Assembly: GCA_025055255.1 (NCBI GenBank)
Contig: JANWYI010000019.1
Coordinates: 1-52,874 of the forward strand
Origin: Anaerolineae bacterium
GTDB lineage: Bacteria; Chloroflexota; Anaerolineae; Aggregatilineales; UBA2796
Direction: 5' to 3'
DNA length: 52,874 bases
Every line of letters begins with the position of its first letter. Positions within the stretch are counted from its first letter, which is position 1. This document shows, one piece after another, positions 1-7,694 of this stretch. A program made the position numbers and the translations under genes. A model generated the notes under the pieces. It saw only the letters and a program-made list of their open reading frames with translations, had not been told where the DNA came from and ran no database searches.

Positions 1-99
1 AGCCATGCTGAGATTCTCCGAGTTGTGGATAGAACGGTATACACAGATTGTAGCCTGCGCGCTGTGAAAGAGCTAGAAGTAGTCCGCTCACTGATTTAA
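1..99 (+). CDS. 3' end of an unidentified gene (partial)
   Basis: Frame 1 is open from the window edge to a TAA at 97-99 and encodes about 32 residues ending KELEVVRSLI. The composition (charged, helix-like, no low complexity) looks like a genuine protein C-terminus, but it is too short to assign a family. It is followed by about 40 bp without features and then the promoter of the GntR gene, so it probably belongs to an upstream unit on the same strand. It could also be a chance open frame. Confidence 0.4.
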   Translation, partial: SHAEILRVVDRTVYTDCSLRAVKELEVVRSLI

Positions 100-141
100 C
101 GGCAGCTCTGCTCCTGAAAGTGTTTGAGCTTGGGTTGCCAC

Positions 142-171
142 TTGCATTTTTTCTAAAGTTGGGCGTATAAT
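142..171 (+). promoter_or_regulatory. Sigma-70-type promoter of the gntR-korAB-lysK unit
   Basis: The -35 box is TTGCAT (142-147), followed by an 18-bp spacer and a perfect TATAAT -10 (166-171). The predicted start is near 178, giving a leader of about 40 nt before the gntR ATG at 219. This is among the best promoter matches in the window. Confidence 0.6.
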
Positions 172-188
172 TTAATCGTCCAGATTAA
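172..188. promoter_or_regulatory. Inverted repeat at the gntR transcription start, candidate operator
   Basis: TTAATC (172-177), 5-bp spacer, GATTAA (183-188): perfect 6-bp arms directly after the -10 box and over the predicted start site. GntR-family regulators usually bind short palindromes overlapping their own promoter, so autoregulation by the gene at 219 is a reasonable inference. The AT-rich composition makes chance occurrence possible. Confidence 0.4.
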
Positions 189-218
189 TTAGATTGATCA
201 GATGATTGGCGCGTTGCG

Positions 219-947
219 ATGACTCCTCGTCTCGACTCAGCGCTGCTGAACTACATCGTCGAGCATAACCTTCGGCCGGGCGATCAGCTGCCTTCGCTGA
301 CAGAGCTGAGCGCGCAGCTGAACATCAACGTAGGCAAGCTGCGCGAGCAGTTAGAGGTTGCACGGGCGCTTGGCTTGGTGGACGTGCGTCCGCGCACGGG
401 TATTCGCTTCCGCGAGTACGATTTTCTGCCTGCACTGCGCCTGAGTCTGCTTTTTGCCCTTGCATTGGACAAGAGTTACTTCATCGCTTTCACTGAGCTG
501 CGCAATCACCTTGAGGTAGCTTTCTGGCATGAAGCAGTGGCGCGCCTGACCGATGCAGACAAGGCTGCACTTGGCGAGCTGTGTCAGCGTGCGTGGCAAA
601 AACTGAACAACCAGCCTTTCATCCAGATTCCGCACCAAGAACATCGCAAGTTTCACATGGGCATTTTTGCCCACCTCGATAATCCTTTTGTCAAAGGCTT
701 GTTAGAGGCGTACTGGGAAGCCTACGAGGCTGTTGAGCTAAACACTTATGCAGACCTAGCTTACTGGCAGGAGGCATGGACTTATCACGAAAAAATTTTG
801 AAACACATCTTAGAAAATGACCCTGAAGCGGCATTGCAGGCTTTTATCGAGCACACGCAATTGCTGCGCCATCGCAACGGCGCTAGTGCGCCTGCGAACG
901 ACGTTTTCCGCAACACAACGCAACGCAAAAAGATGAGACAAGGCTAA
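219..947 (+). CDS. GntR/FadR-family transcriptional regulator
   Basis: 242 residues. Residues about 5-65 form a winged HTH typical of GntR proteins (the NLRPGDQLPSLTELSAQLNI stretch, then the wing around VRPRTGIRFREY). Residues about 85-220 form an all-helical FCD-like effector domain, typical of FadR-subfamily regulators that sense small organic acids. The ATG at 219 is kept because the HTH begins only a few residues in; no clear Shine-Dalgarno precedes it, and it overlaps by ATGA a seven-codon ORF (202-222). The korA start codon lies 17 nt downstream, so it is cotranscribed with korAB and most likely controls that operon. The effector, perhaps a 2-oxoacid or carboxylate, is inferred from context only. 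Confidence 0.85.
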   Translation: MTPRLDSALLNYIVEHNLRPGDQLPSLTELSAQLNINVGKLREQLEVARALGLVDVRPRTGIRFREYDFLPALRLSLLFALALDKSYFIAFTELRNHLEVAFWHEAVARLTDADKAALGELCQRAWQKLNNQPFIQIPHQEHRKFHMGIFAHLDNPFVKGLLEAYWEAYEAVELNTYADLAYWQEAWTYHEKILKHILENDPEAALQAFIEHTQLLRHRNGASAPANDVFRNTTQRKKMRQG

Positions 948-964
948 GGAGACTCTGGCTATCT

Positions 965-2782
965 ATGTGTGCAGTAGAACTAAGGGCTGACAAGCGCACT
1001 GAGTCAGGTGTGCTGGTCAATGACTTCGCCATTGTGGCTGCTACCGTCAACGGCTCTGGCAGCCAGACCGCAAACAACACGCTGGTGCGCGCTTTGTTCA
1101 AGATGGGCATCCCTGTCAATGGCAAGAATCTGTTCCCATCCAACATCTACGGCTTGCCGACGTGGTACACCATCCGCTTGAGCCGAGACGGCTACATTGC
1201 GCGCCGCTCAGATTATCACGTGCTGGCTGCCATGAATCCAAAGACGCAAGCAGAGGACATCGAAAAGCTGGCGAGCGGCGGCATTTGCATCCATCCCGAA
1301 GAGTGGAAGCTGAAACCGACGCGAGACGACATCACCTACATTCCAATGCCTGTCCGCGAAATGGTCAAGGAGAGCGGCGCGGCGCCCGGTTTGAAGGAGT
1401 ACGTCGCCAACATGGTCTATGTCGGCGCTATCGCAGAGCTGCTCGGCATTGAGTTGGCTGAGATCAGGAGTGCGCTGTCTTACTTCCTCAAAGGTAAGGC
1501 AAAGGCAGTTGACCTGAACTACTTCCTTGTGGAAAAAGCCGCAGCATACGTCCGTGAGCAGTTCGCCGACGTGCCGCGCAATTTCCGTGCTGAGCGCATG
1601 GACGCCACACGCGGCAAAATCTTGATCGAAGGCAACTCAGCAGCGGCGCTCGGCGCAATTTTCGGCGGCGTCAGCGTAGCAGCGTGGTATCCGATCACAC
1701 CTTCCACCAGCATGATTGACGCACTGATGGACTACGCTAAAGAGCTGCGCACAGAGCCTGACGGCAAGACAACGCTCGTGATCGTGCAAGCTGAGGACGA
1801 GTTAGCAGCAGCGGGCATTGTGATTGGCGCGGGCTGGATGGGCGCACGTTCGCTGACCGCTACTTCGGGACCGGGCATCTCGCTCATGGCAGAGTTCAGC
1901 GGACTGGGCTACTTTGCTGAGGTGCCGTGCGTCATCTGGGACATTCAGCGCATGGGTCCGAGCACAGGCTTGCCGACGCGCACCTCGCAGGGCGACGTGC
2001 TGAAAGCGTATTATCTGAGTCACGGCGACACGCGCCATGTGGTGCTCTTGCCTGCCAATATGAAAGAATGCTTTGAGTTCGGCTGGCGCGCTCACGACTT
2101 GGCTGATCGTCTGCAGACACCCATCTTCGTGCTGAGCGACCTCGACTTAGGCATGAACTTGTGGATGACCGATCCATTTGACTATCCTGATCAGCCAATG
2201 GACCGCGGCAAGGTCATTACTTATGAAGACCTTGAGAAATTCGGCACATGGGGACGCTACAAAGACGTTGACGGCGACGGCATTGGTTACCGCTCCTTGC
2301 CCGGTCAAGGTCCTGCTTACTTTGCACGCGGCACAGGTCACACTGAGTACGCTACCTACAGCGAACGTCCTGATGACTGGTCAAAGAACATGGATCGGCT
2401 CGCTCGCAAGTTTGAGACGGCACGCCGTCTTGTGCCAAAGCCGATCAGCCATATTGAAGACAATGCCGTTTTCGGCATCATCGCCTATGGCTCGACCGAT
2501 GCGCCAATCGCTGAGGCGCGCGACCTGCTGAAAGCAGCTAACCTGCCTACTAGCTATCATCGCATCCGTGCATTGCCGCTCGGCGAGGCGACGCGCGAGT
2601 TCCTGAGCCTGTATGAGCGTGTTTACGTCGTTGAAAACAACTATCTTGGGCAAATGGCACAGCTGCTCAAGATGGAGTATCCTGACCTTGCGAACCGCCT
2701 GATCTCCATCAGCCATTGCGACGGCTTGCCGCTGACTGCCCGTTGGATTGTCGACTCGATCCTAGAGAAGGAACAAAAGTAG
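965..2782 (+). CDS. korA: 2-oxoacid:ferredoxin oxidoreductase, fused gamma-alpha subunit
   Basis: 605 residues. Together with the next gene it oxidatively decarboxylates a 2-oxoacid (2-oxoglutarate is likeliest) to the acyl-CoA and passes electrons to ferredoxin. Residues about 18-190 are the gamma domain, beginning VNDFAIVAATVNGSGSQTAN. Residues about 215-480 are the alpha (pyrimidine-type) domain with YPITPST (242-248), SGPGISLM (301-308) and the GPSTGLPTRTSQGD motif (331-344). The C-terminal domain follows. This gamma-alpha fusion plus a separate beta subunit is the two-subunit KorAB arrangement. No ferredoxin-like delta domain is present, so the electron acceptor is external. An AAGGAG lies 13 nt before the ATG, somewhat far. 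The stop is 2 nt from the korB ATG. Substrate choice between 2-oxoglutarate and other oxoacids is not certain. Confidence 0.9.
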   Translation: MCAVELRADKRTESGVLVNDFAIVAATVNGSGSQTANNTLVRALFKMGIPVNGKNLFPSNIYGLPTWYTIRLSRDGYIARRSDYHVLAAMNPKTQAEDIEKLASGGICIHPEEWKLKPTRDDITYIPMPVREMVKESGAAPGLKEYVANMVYVGAIAELLGIELAEIRSALSYFLKGKAKAVDLNYFLVEKAAAYVREQFADVPRNFRAERMDATRGKILIEGNSAAALGAIFGGVSVAAWYPITPSTSMIDALMDYAKELRTEPDGKTTLVIVQAEDELAAAGIVIGAGWMGARSLTATSGPGISLMAEFSGLGYFAEVPCVIWDIQRMGPSTGLPTRTSQGDVLKAYYLSHGDTRHVVLLPANMKECFEFGWRAHDLADRLQTPIFVLSDLDLGMNLWMTDPFDYPDQPMDRGKVITYEDLEKFGTWGRYKDVDGDGIGYRSLPGQGPAYFARGTGHTEYATYSERPDDWSKNMDRLARKFETARRLVPKPISHIEDNAVFGIIAYGSTDAPIAEARDLLKAANLPTSYHRIRALPLGEATREFLSLYERVYVVENNYLGQMAQLLKMEYPDLANRLISISHCDGLPLTARWIVDSILEKEQK

Positions 2783-2784
2783 CC

Positions 2785-3834
2785 ATGACTGCCCGTACTG
2801 CTAAGACAAACGCACTTGGCTTGGAGAAATCCGCCTACAAAGGCGCGGAATCAACGCTGTGCAATGGCTGCGGTCACGACTCGATCTCAGCCAAGATCAT
2901 TGACGCTTGCTGGGAACTCGGCTTGGATCAGCGCTACATCTTCAAGCTGAGCGGCATTGGTTGCTCCAGCAAGACGCCTGCTTACTTCTTGGGACTGTCA
3001 CACTCGTTCAACACTGTACACGGACGTATGCCTTCGGTCGCCACAGGCGCCACATTGGCTAATCGCAACTTAATCTGCATCGGCGTTAGCGGCGACGGCG
3101 ACACTGGTAGCATCGGACTTGGTCAATTCAAGCACTTGCTGCGCCGCAATGTGCCAATGGTCTACATCGTAGAGAATAATGGCGTTTACGGCTTGACCAA
3201 AGGTCAGTTCAGCGCAACAGCCGATGAGAATCAACGCCAGAAGTACTACGGTGTCAATCCGTTCCCGCCAATTGACCTGTGCATGGAAGCAATTGTGGCA
3301 GATTGCACCTTCGTAGCGCGCTCCTTCAGTGGCGATCCACAGCAGTGCCGCGAGCTGATCAAAGCAGCGCTCTCGCACAAGGGCACAGCGCTTTTAGACA
3401 TCATCAGTCCATGTGTCACTTTCAATGACACGCCTGAGTCTACTAAGAGCTATGCTTACGGCAAAGCGCACAACATTGAGTTGCAGCAAATCGAGCATAT
3501 TCCGCCGGGCTTGGTCATTCAGCGCCAAGAGATCACTATCCCTGAGTACGCTGAAGGTGAGACCATTGCCGTGACCATGCATGACGGTTCACAGATTCTG
3601 CTTAAGAAGACTGATCGAACGCACGATCCGCGTGATAAGCAGGCTGCACTCCGTCTGTTGGAGCAGGCAAAGGCTCAGCAGCTGTTCATCACAGGCTTGA
3701 TCTACATTGCTGAGCCGCGTCCGACGCTAGGCGAGCTAAGCGGCATTGTGGATACGCCACTCGCTGAGTTGCCTCAAGAGCGGCTGCGTCCGAGCCGCGA
3801 GGCACTGGCAAAGGTGATGGCAAGCCTGAGCTAA
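2785..3834 (+). CDS. korB: 2-oxoacid:ferredoxin oxidoreductase, beta (TPP) subunit
   Basis: 349 residues from the ATG at 2785, which follows the korA stop by 2 nt; a longer reading from 2716 would run 23 codons back into korA and is not needed. Thiamine diphosphate and iron-sulfur features are clear: CNGCGH (26-31), SGIGCS (56-61), HGR (79-81), the TPP-Mg motif GDGDTGSIG (103-111) and NNGVYGLTKGQ (131-141). The cysteines at 26, 29 and 60 match those expected to hold the 4Fe-4S cluster of KorB proteins. The YGLTKGQ form is usual for the KorB class rather than pyruvate-specific PorB, supporting 2-oxoglutarate or a related substrate. A strong hairpin follows the stop. Confidence 0.9.
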   Translation: MTARTAKTNALGLEKSAYKGAESTLCNGCGHDSISAKIIDACWELGLDQRYIFKLSGIGCSSKTPAYFLGLSHSFNTVHGRMPSVATGATLANRNLICIGVSGDGDTGSIGLGQFKHLLRRNVPMVYIVENNGVYGLTKGQFSATADENQRQKYYGVNPFPPIDLCMEAIVADCTFVARSFSGDPQQCRELIKAALSHKGTALLDIISPCVTFNDTPESTKSYAYGKAHNIELQQIEHIPPGLVIQRQEITIPEYAEGETIAVTMHDGSQILLKKTDRTHDPRDKQAALRLLEQAKAQQLFITGLIYIAEPRPTLGELSGIVDTPLAELPQERLRPSREALAKVMASLS

Positions 3835-3848
3835 GTTGTGCTGACCGT

Positions 3849-3870
3849 GAGAGCGCCGAACGGCGCTCTC
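3849..3870 (+). terminator. Strong hairpin between korB and lysK
   Basis: GAGAGCGCC (3849-3857), loop GAAC, GGCGCTCTC (3862-3870): a perfect 9-bp GC-rich stem 14 nt after the korB stop. No T-run follows, so it is not a classical intrinsic terminator. It may attenuate or process the transcript before lysK, whose ATG lies 19 nt downstream. Confidence 0.45.
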
Positions 3871-3889
3871 AACACGAGAATCCTGAGCG

Positions 3890-4942
3890 ATGCAAATCGA
3901 TCCTGTCGCCCTGCTGTACGGCTTAGTGGAAATCTACAGCCCGTCGCACCAAGAGCGACGGGCTAGTGAGTATCTTGCTGCGCAGATGCAAGCGGCAGGC
4001 TTCGATAACGCCTTTGTGGACGCTGCTGACAACGCTGTCGGCGTGATCGGTGAAGGACCGCGCGAGTGCATCCTGCTCGGTCACATTGACACAGTGGCAG
4101 GTTACATTCCGCCGCGCCTTGAAGACGGCAAGCTCTACGGACGCGGCGCTGTAGACGCCAAAGGTCCGCTAGCGGCTTTTGCCAGCGCTGCAGCCCTCGC
4201 TGGCAGACAAGATGGCTGGCGCATCATTGTCATCGGCGCAACCGAAGAAGAGGCGGTCACTTCCAAAGGCGCGCGGCACGCCCTGACTGTCTACAGTCCT
4301 GCACTGGTGGTCATCGGCGAGCCGAGCCGCTGGGATCGCATCACGCTCGGCTACAAGGGGCGCATGCTGCTAGACTACCGTTTTAGCAAGCCTATCAGCC
4401 ATACAGCGCGTCCTGAGCCGAACGCGCTTGAGACAGCTGTTGCCTTCTGGAACGCCGTGCGCGCCGATGCTGAGTCGTTTAATGAAGGACGCGAGAGAGC
4501 CTTTGACCAACTTTTCACTTCGCTGAGGCACATTCACGCCGAAGATGATGGCTTCTATGAAACTTCCTACATGACGCTTGGCTTCCGCTTGCCACCTGAT
4601 TTGACGCCTGAACAGCTTAAGGCTCGGCTGAATATCTATGCTAATGGTGCGCAGCTGAGCTATCGTGGTGAGGAATTTACTTACCGCGCTGACAAAAACA
4701 CGCCGCTTGTGCGCGCTTTCAACAACGCCATTCGTGATGAAGGCGGCAAGCCAGGTTTTGTTTACAAGACTGGCACGTCAGATATGAACATCGTCGGTCC
4801 TGTGTGGCGCTGTCCAATAGTTGCCTACGGACCGGGCGACTCAGCGCTCGATCACACGCCGAATGAGCACATCGAGATCGCTGAGTATGAGCGCGCTGTG
4901 CGCGTTCTCGTGCGCGTACTCCAAAGTCTAGGTCAGATGTAA
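3890..4942 (+). CDS. lysK: [LysW]-lysine/ornithine hydrolase (M20 family)
   Basis: 350 residues. LysK removes the LysW carrier protein from the side-chain product in the last step of the LysW-dependent 2-aminoadipate lysine (or ornithine) pathway, releasing free lysine. M20 metal-site features are visible: GHIDTVAG (64-71), GRGAVDAKGPLAAF (84-97), ATEEEAVTSKGARH (117-130) and GEPSRWDRITLGYKGR (143-158). Near the C-terminus are KTGTSDMN and DHTPNEH. The TSKGARH and GEPSRWDRITLGYKG blocks are characteristic of LysK rather than ArgE or DapE. It follows korB by 55 nt in the same direction. No LysW, LysX, LysY, LysZ or LysJ gene is present, so the rest of the pathway must lie elsewhere. Convergent with the next gene, with only 1 nt between stops. 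Confidence 0.88.
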   Translation: MQIDPVALLYGLVEIYSPSHQERRASEYLAAQMQAAGFDNAFVDAADNAVGVIGEGPRECILLGHIDTVAGYIPPRLEDGKLYGRGAVDAKGPLAAFASAAALAGRQDGWRIIVIGATEEEAVTSKGARHALTVYSPALVVIGEPSRWDRITLGYKGRMLLDYRFSKPISHTARPEPNALETAVAFWNAVRADAESFNEGRERAFDQLFTSLRHIHAEDDGFYETSYMTLGFRLPPDLTPEQLKARLNIYANGAQLSYRGEEFTYRADKNTPLVRAFNNAIRDEGGKPGFVYKTGTSDMNIVGPVWRCPIVAYGPGDSALDHTPNEHIEIAEYERAVRVLVRVLQSLGQM

Positions 4943-4943
4943 G

Positions 4944-6212
4944 TTACTCGCCATAGCGCGCGCGCAGCAGCGCCATTTTTTGGCGGAAAGCAGCTTGCAC
5001 AGGCAGCACAACGTGAAAGACGCTGCCCTTGAAGTTCACCTCGTCGTGTCCTTCGCTCTCTACCCAAATCTCGCCGCCATGCGCTAACACGGCGCCGCGC
5101 GCAATCGCCAAACCTAAGCCCGGACCACCTGCCTTGTATGCCGTTTTGCCGCTTGAGTGCAGCTGGACATCGCCTAGGCGATAGAATTTCTCGAAGATCA
5201 GTGTGTGGTATTCAGGGTCAATGCCAATGCCTGTGTCGGCAATTTGGACGTGCGCAGCGCGCTCCAGAATTGGATGATCCTCGTAGCGCAAAGTGACGCG
5301 GATGCTGCCGCCATCAGGCGTGTATTTAATGGCGTTCATCATGATGTGATAGAAGGCTTTGCTCAGCAAACCAGGGTCAGCTTCGATGTAAATGCCACCA
5401 TCGCCTTCGTTCTGGGCTAAGTCCATATGCAGACTTAGACGGCGTTGCCGCAAGGCGTCTTTAAACTGCATTTCAGTGCCGCGCAGCACTAGTGGCAAGG
5501 AAACAGGCACAGCTGCCACTGAGACTTGTGCAAGGTCAATGCGCTGAACGTCCAGCATGTTATTGACAATCTCATGTAGGCGCTGACTGCCAGTGGCAAT
5601 GCCTTCAACCATTTCGCGCAGCAACGGGTTGTCACGGATAACTGGATCGGCAAGCATCATACTGGCATAGCCGCGCATAATAGTGAGTGGCGTGCGCAAC
5701 TCGTGTGCTGTGACCTCAATGAAGTCCAGTTTAGCGCGGTCGAGCTTTTCCAGTGTTTGGAAGGCTTTACGCAGCTCTTCAAGCGTCATGCGGTCATTCT
5801 CGCGCAAGCGCTCAAAGGTCTGACGCACCATCTGCATGGCTAAATCAGAGTTGCGCTCAATAATCGTGCGAAAAACGTCCTGATCAATCTCAAGGACAGT
5901 TGTCTCTTTGGTCGTAGTGACAGTCGCAGAGCGCGGCGCATCAGAGATGATCGCCATTTCACCGAAGTATTCGCCGCTGGTCGCGCGGCGCAACACCAAG
6001 TGACTCTCTTCGGGCGAATCGAAGCGCTTAGTGATGACCACTTCGCCTTCGCAGATCAAGTAGAGGACTTTTTCGTACGCCCCTTCGCGGCACAAGACAG
6101 TGTCAGGCGGATAGGTGGCTTGCCGAGCCAGTTGTGCAAGCTGAGCCAGCTCTTCTGGGTCTTGAATGCCTGGAAAAGTTCGCCGCAACACTTCAAGCGG
6201 TTGAATAGCCAT
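4944..6212 (-). CDS. Sensor histidine kinase with N-terminal cyclic-nucleotide-binding domain
   Basis: 422 residues. Residues about 10-125 form a cNMP-binding/CRP-type effector domain (GEYFGEMAIISDAPRSATV, 80-98). A helix leads to HisKA with the phospho-acceptor in FIEVTAHELRTPL (His170). HATPase_c follows with N-box MMNAIKYTPDGG (Asn293), DTGIG (326-330) and GPGLGLAIARG (363-373). No membrane segment or signal peptide is seen, so it is cytoplasmic and probably links a nucleotide second messenger to phosphotransfer. No response regulator is adjacent; the nearest is at 23653. A TACAAT -10-like box lies about 40 nt before the ATG. It appears to be a single-gene unit. Confidence 0.88.
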   Translation of the reverse strand: MAIQPLEVLRRTFPGIQDPEELAQLAQLARQATYPPDTVLCREGAYEKVLYLICEGEVVITKRFDSPEESHLVLRRATSGEYFGEMAIISDAPRSATVTTTKETTVLEIDQDVFRTIIERNSDLAMQMVRQTFERLRENDRMTLEELRKAFQTLEKLDRAKLDFIEVTAHELRTPLTIMRGYASMMLADPVIRDNPLLREMVEGIATGSQRLHEIVNNMLDVQRIDLAQVSVAAVPVSLPLVLRGTEMQFKDALRQRRLSLHMDLAQNEGDGGIYIEADPGLLSKAFYHIMMNAIKYTPDGGSIRVTLRYEDHPILERAAHVQIADTGIGIDPEYHTLIFEKFYRLGDVQLHSSGKTAYKAGGPGLGLAIARGAVLAHGGEIWVESEGHDEVNFKGSVFHVVLPVQAAFRQKMALLRARYGE

Positions 6213-6252
6213 ACTGTATGCCTCAGCTGTTTCCCAGACGTATGCTCCATTT

Positions 6253-6258
6253 ATTGTA
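6253..6258 (-). promoter_or_regulatory. -10-like box for the cNMP-binding kinase
   Basis: TACAAT on the minus strand, about 41 nt upstream of the ATG at 6212. I find no convincing -35 at 16-18 bp, so this is tentative. Confidence 0.3.
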
Positions 6259-6330
6259 ATCTGATTCAGGCGCTGAAACGTGCTTGCGCCTCTGATCAGT
6301 GGTTAGAATCGCGTTCAAGATGTGCCGCGC

Positions 6331-7125
6331 TCAAGGTAAAGTGCCTTCAGCAGCCGCTGCTACGCTGTGTGTTCCAGCCAAATGTGGAATGACCGAGAGC
6401 TGGAAAGGAAGATGCTGCTTTGGCAACAACACTTGGTCAGGCGGCAAGCGCAAATGGCGAAAGCCTGTCACTTGACCTGTCTCATCGTATAGTGTCGCTA
6501 TCAAGCTGAGGTTTTCAACGGCGCGCTCACTGTGATTGTGCAGCTCGCCGCTCAACATATAGCGTCCTTCACTGAAAGTACTGTGTAGGCTTTCCACTGC
6601 TAACTTTGGCAAGGGCTGCGTGTTGCGCAGCGCGCGCGCAACCTCTGCAACAGCGCCGCTGTAGGCTGAGGGCGCCTGCTCAAACTGAGCGCCGTAAGGC
6701 GTACTTTCATTGGGCAACAAATAGTTGCGCGCTGTAGCTACCTCACGCATTGCCAGCGCGTTCCCGAACTCATCTACCAGATAGACGCGCACAACAAGCT
6801 GGCTGATCGGCTCGCCGAGCGGATTGTGTAGGCTACCCAAACACAGCAAACTACCCACAGGCGTCTCTTGGCAGCTGGGCATGTTGACCGAAAGTGGCAA
6901 AGGCGTCGGCATCAGTGTCAGAGCGATCAGGGTAGCCGAACTGAATGTAGGCGTGCGGCGCAAGCGCGGTAGCGGCGTTGGCGTGGCAGTTGGCATACTT
7001 GTCCACTTCAGCAAGGCTGAGGTCGCCACTTGCGTAGTCGGGTTAGTTGTGTTGCTCTGGCTGCAACTCGCTACCAGAACACCTAGCCAACACCACAACC
7101 AGACAAGCCGACGATTGTTGCGCAC
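6331..7125 (-). CDS. Secreted lipoprotein with an FxLYD-like beta domain
   Basis: 264 residues from a GTG start preceded by GAGGA 7 nt upstream. A short basic N-terminus and a hydrophobic stretch lead to the lipobox LVAS-Cys21, so it should be lipidated and held on the outer face of the membrane. A Thr/Pro-rich low-complexity linker (about 22-65) follows. The rest contains repeated patterns of the type LxGxLHNxSExxVxxLxLxAxLYDExGxV, as in the FxLYD/DUF3426-like immunoglobulin fold. No catalytic motif is visible. Its function is unknown; a structural or ligand-holding envelope role is possible. Confidence 0.65.
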   Translation of the reverse strand: MRNNRRLVWLWCWLGVLVASCSQSNTTNPTTQVATSALLKWTSMPTATPTPLPRLRRTPTFSSATLIALTLMPTPLPLSVNMPSCQETPVGSLLCLGSLHNPLGEPISQLVVRVYLVDEFGNALAMREVATARNYLLPNESTPYGAQFEQAPSAYSGAVAEVARALRNTQPLPKLAVESLHSTFSEGRYMLSGELHNHSERAVENLSLIATLYDETGQVTGFRHLRLPPDQVLLPKQHLPFQLSVIPHLAGTHSVAAAAEGTLP

Positions 7126-7170
7126 GCTGGAGTCCTCAATCGTACTCTTAGTCTTAGACTGATGATGGCA

Positions 7171-7198
7171 ATTATAGCTTTATCTTGCGCCTGTCCAA
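7171..7198 (-). promoter_or_regulatory. Promoter of the lipoprotein gene
   Basis: Minus-strand TATAAT (7171-7176) with a weak -35 TTGGAC (7193-7198) at a 16-bp spacing. The predicted start leaves a leader of about 40 nt. A small palindrome AGTCTTAGACT (7150-7160) falls in that leader. Confidence 0.5.
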
Positions 7199-7209
7199 CA
7201 CGCCCCAGC

Positions 7210-7638
7210 TCAAGACGACTCTAGCGCTAGAATGCGTTCGCGCAATACATCAGGCAGAGGCGCCTTGGTCAGTGCCTTGTAGTCATACATGACCACTACG
7301 CCACTTCCTTCAGCCGCCACTTTAGCGAGTTTGTGGCTGACCACACAGTAATCCATTGTAAAGCGGTCCGTCTCTAAGCTGTGAGCGCGCACGCCGACTG
7401 AAAGCGTGTCAGGGTAGGTAAGCGGTGCGCGGAAGCGGCATTGTAGCGATGCAACAATCGGACCAATGCCGCTCTCGCGCATGTAGTCGAGCATCTGAAG
7501 GCGCTCAAAGTAAGCGATCCGCGCGCTCTCAAAGTAGCGAAAGTAGACAACGTTGTTCACATGCCCGAAGGCGTCCATCTCGCCCCATGCCACTGTGATC
7601 GGAATGACCACTGGAAAGCCGCTTAGCAACTGTTCCAT
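7210..7638 (-). CDS. Acyl-CoA thioesterase, 4HBT/YbgC-like hot-dog fold
   Basis: 142 residues, a normal length for a 4-hydroxybenzoyl-CoA thioesterase-family protein. The signature WGEMDAFGHVNNVVYFRYFE spans 18-37 with the catalytic-type Asp22, His26 and Asn28/29. It probably hydrolyses a short or medium acyl-CoA in the cytoplasm; the substrate is not predictable. AAGGA lies 5 nt before the ATG. It is 56 nt downstream of the giant kinase on the same strand, with a strong hairpin between, so it is probably a separate or only partly read-through unit. Confidence 0.85.
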   Translation of the reverse strand: MEQLLSGFPVVIPITVAWGEMDAFGHVNNVVYFRYFESARIAYFERLQMLDYMRESGIGPIVASLQCRFRAPLTYPDTLSVGVRAHSLETDRFTMDYCVVSHKLAKVAAEGSGVVVMYDYKALTKAPLPDVLRERILALESS

Positions 7639-7664
7639 AACGTCCTTAATTTTGAAGTGATTGC

Positions 7665-7688
7665 GCCCTGCTTTATTCTGAGCAGGGC
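7665..7688 (-). terminator. Hairpin after the giant kinase gene
   Basis: GCCCTGCT (7665-7672), 8-nt loop, AGCAGGGC (7681-7688): a perfect 8-bp stem just downstream of the kinase stop on the minus strand. No U-run follows, so it may be a weak terminator or an mRNA-stabilising 3' end. Confidence 0.4.
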
Positions 7689-7694
7689 AGATAT

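Noticed and set aside
2716-2784. Longer N-terminus for korB
   Set aside because: It would overlap the korA end by 67 nt; the ATG at 2785 directly after the korA stop fits the family length and the operon layout.
965-3834. Pyruvate:ferredoxin oxidoreductase
   Set aside because: Gamma-alpha fusion with a separate beta subunit and no delta ferredoxin domain fits KorAB better; pyruvate cannot be excluded entirely.
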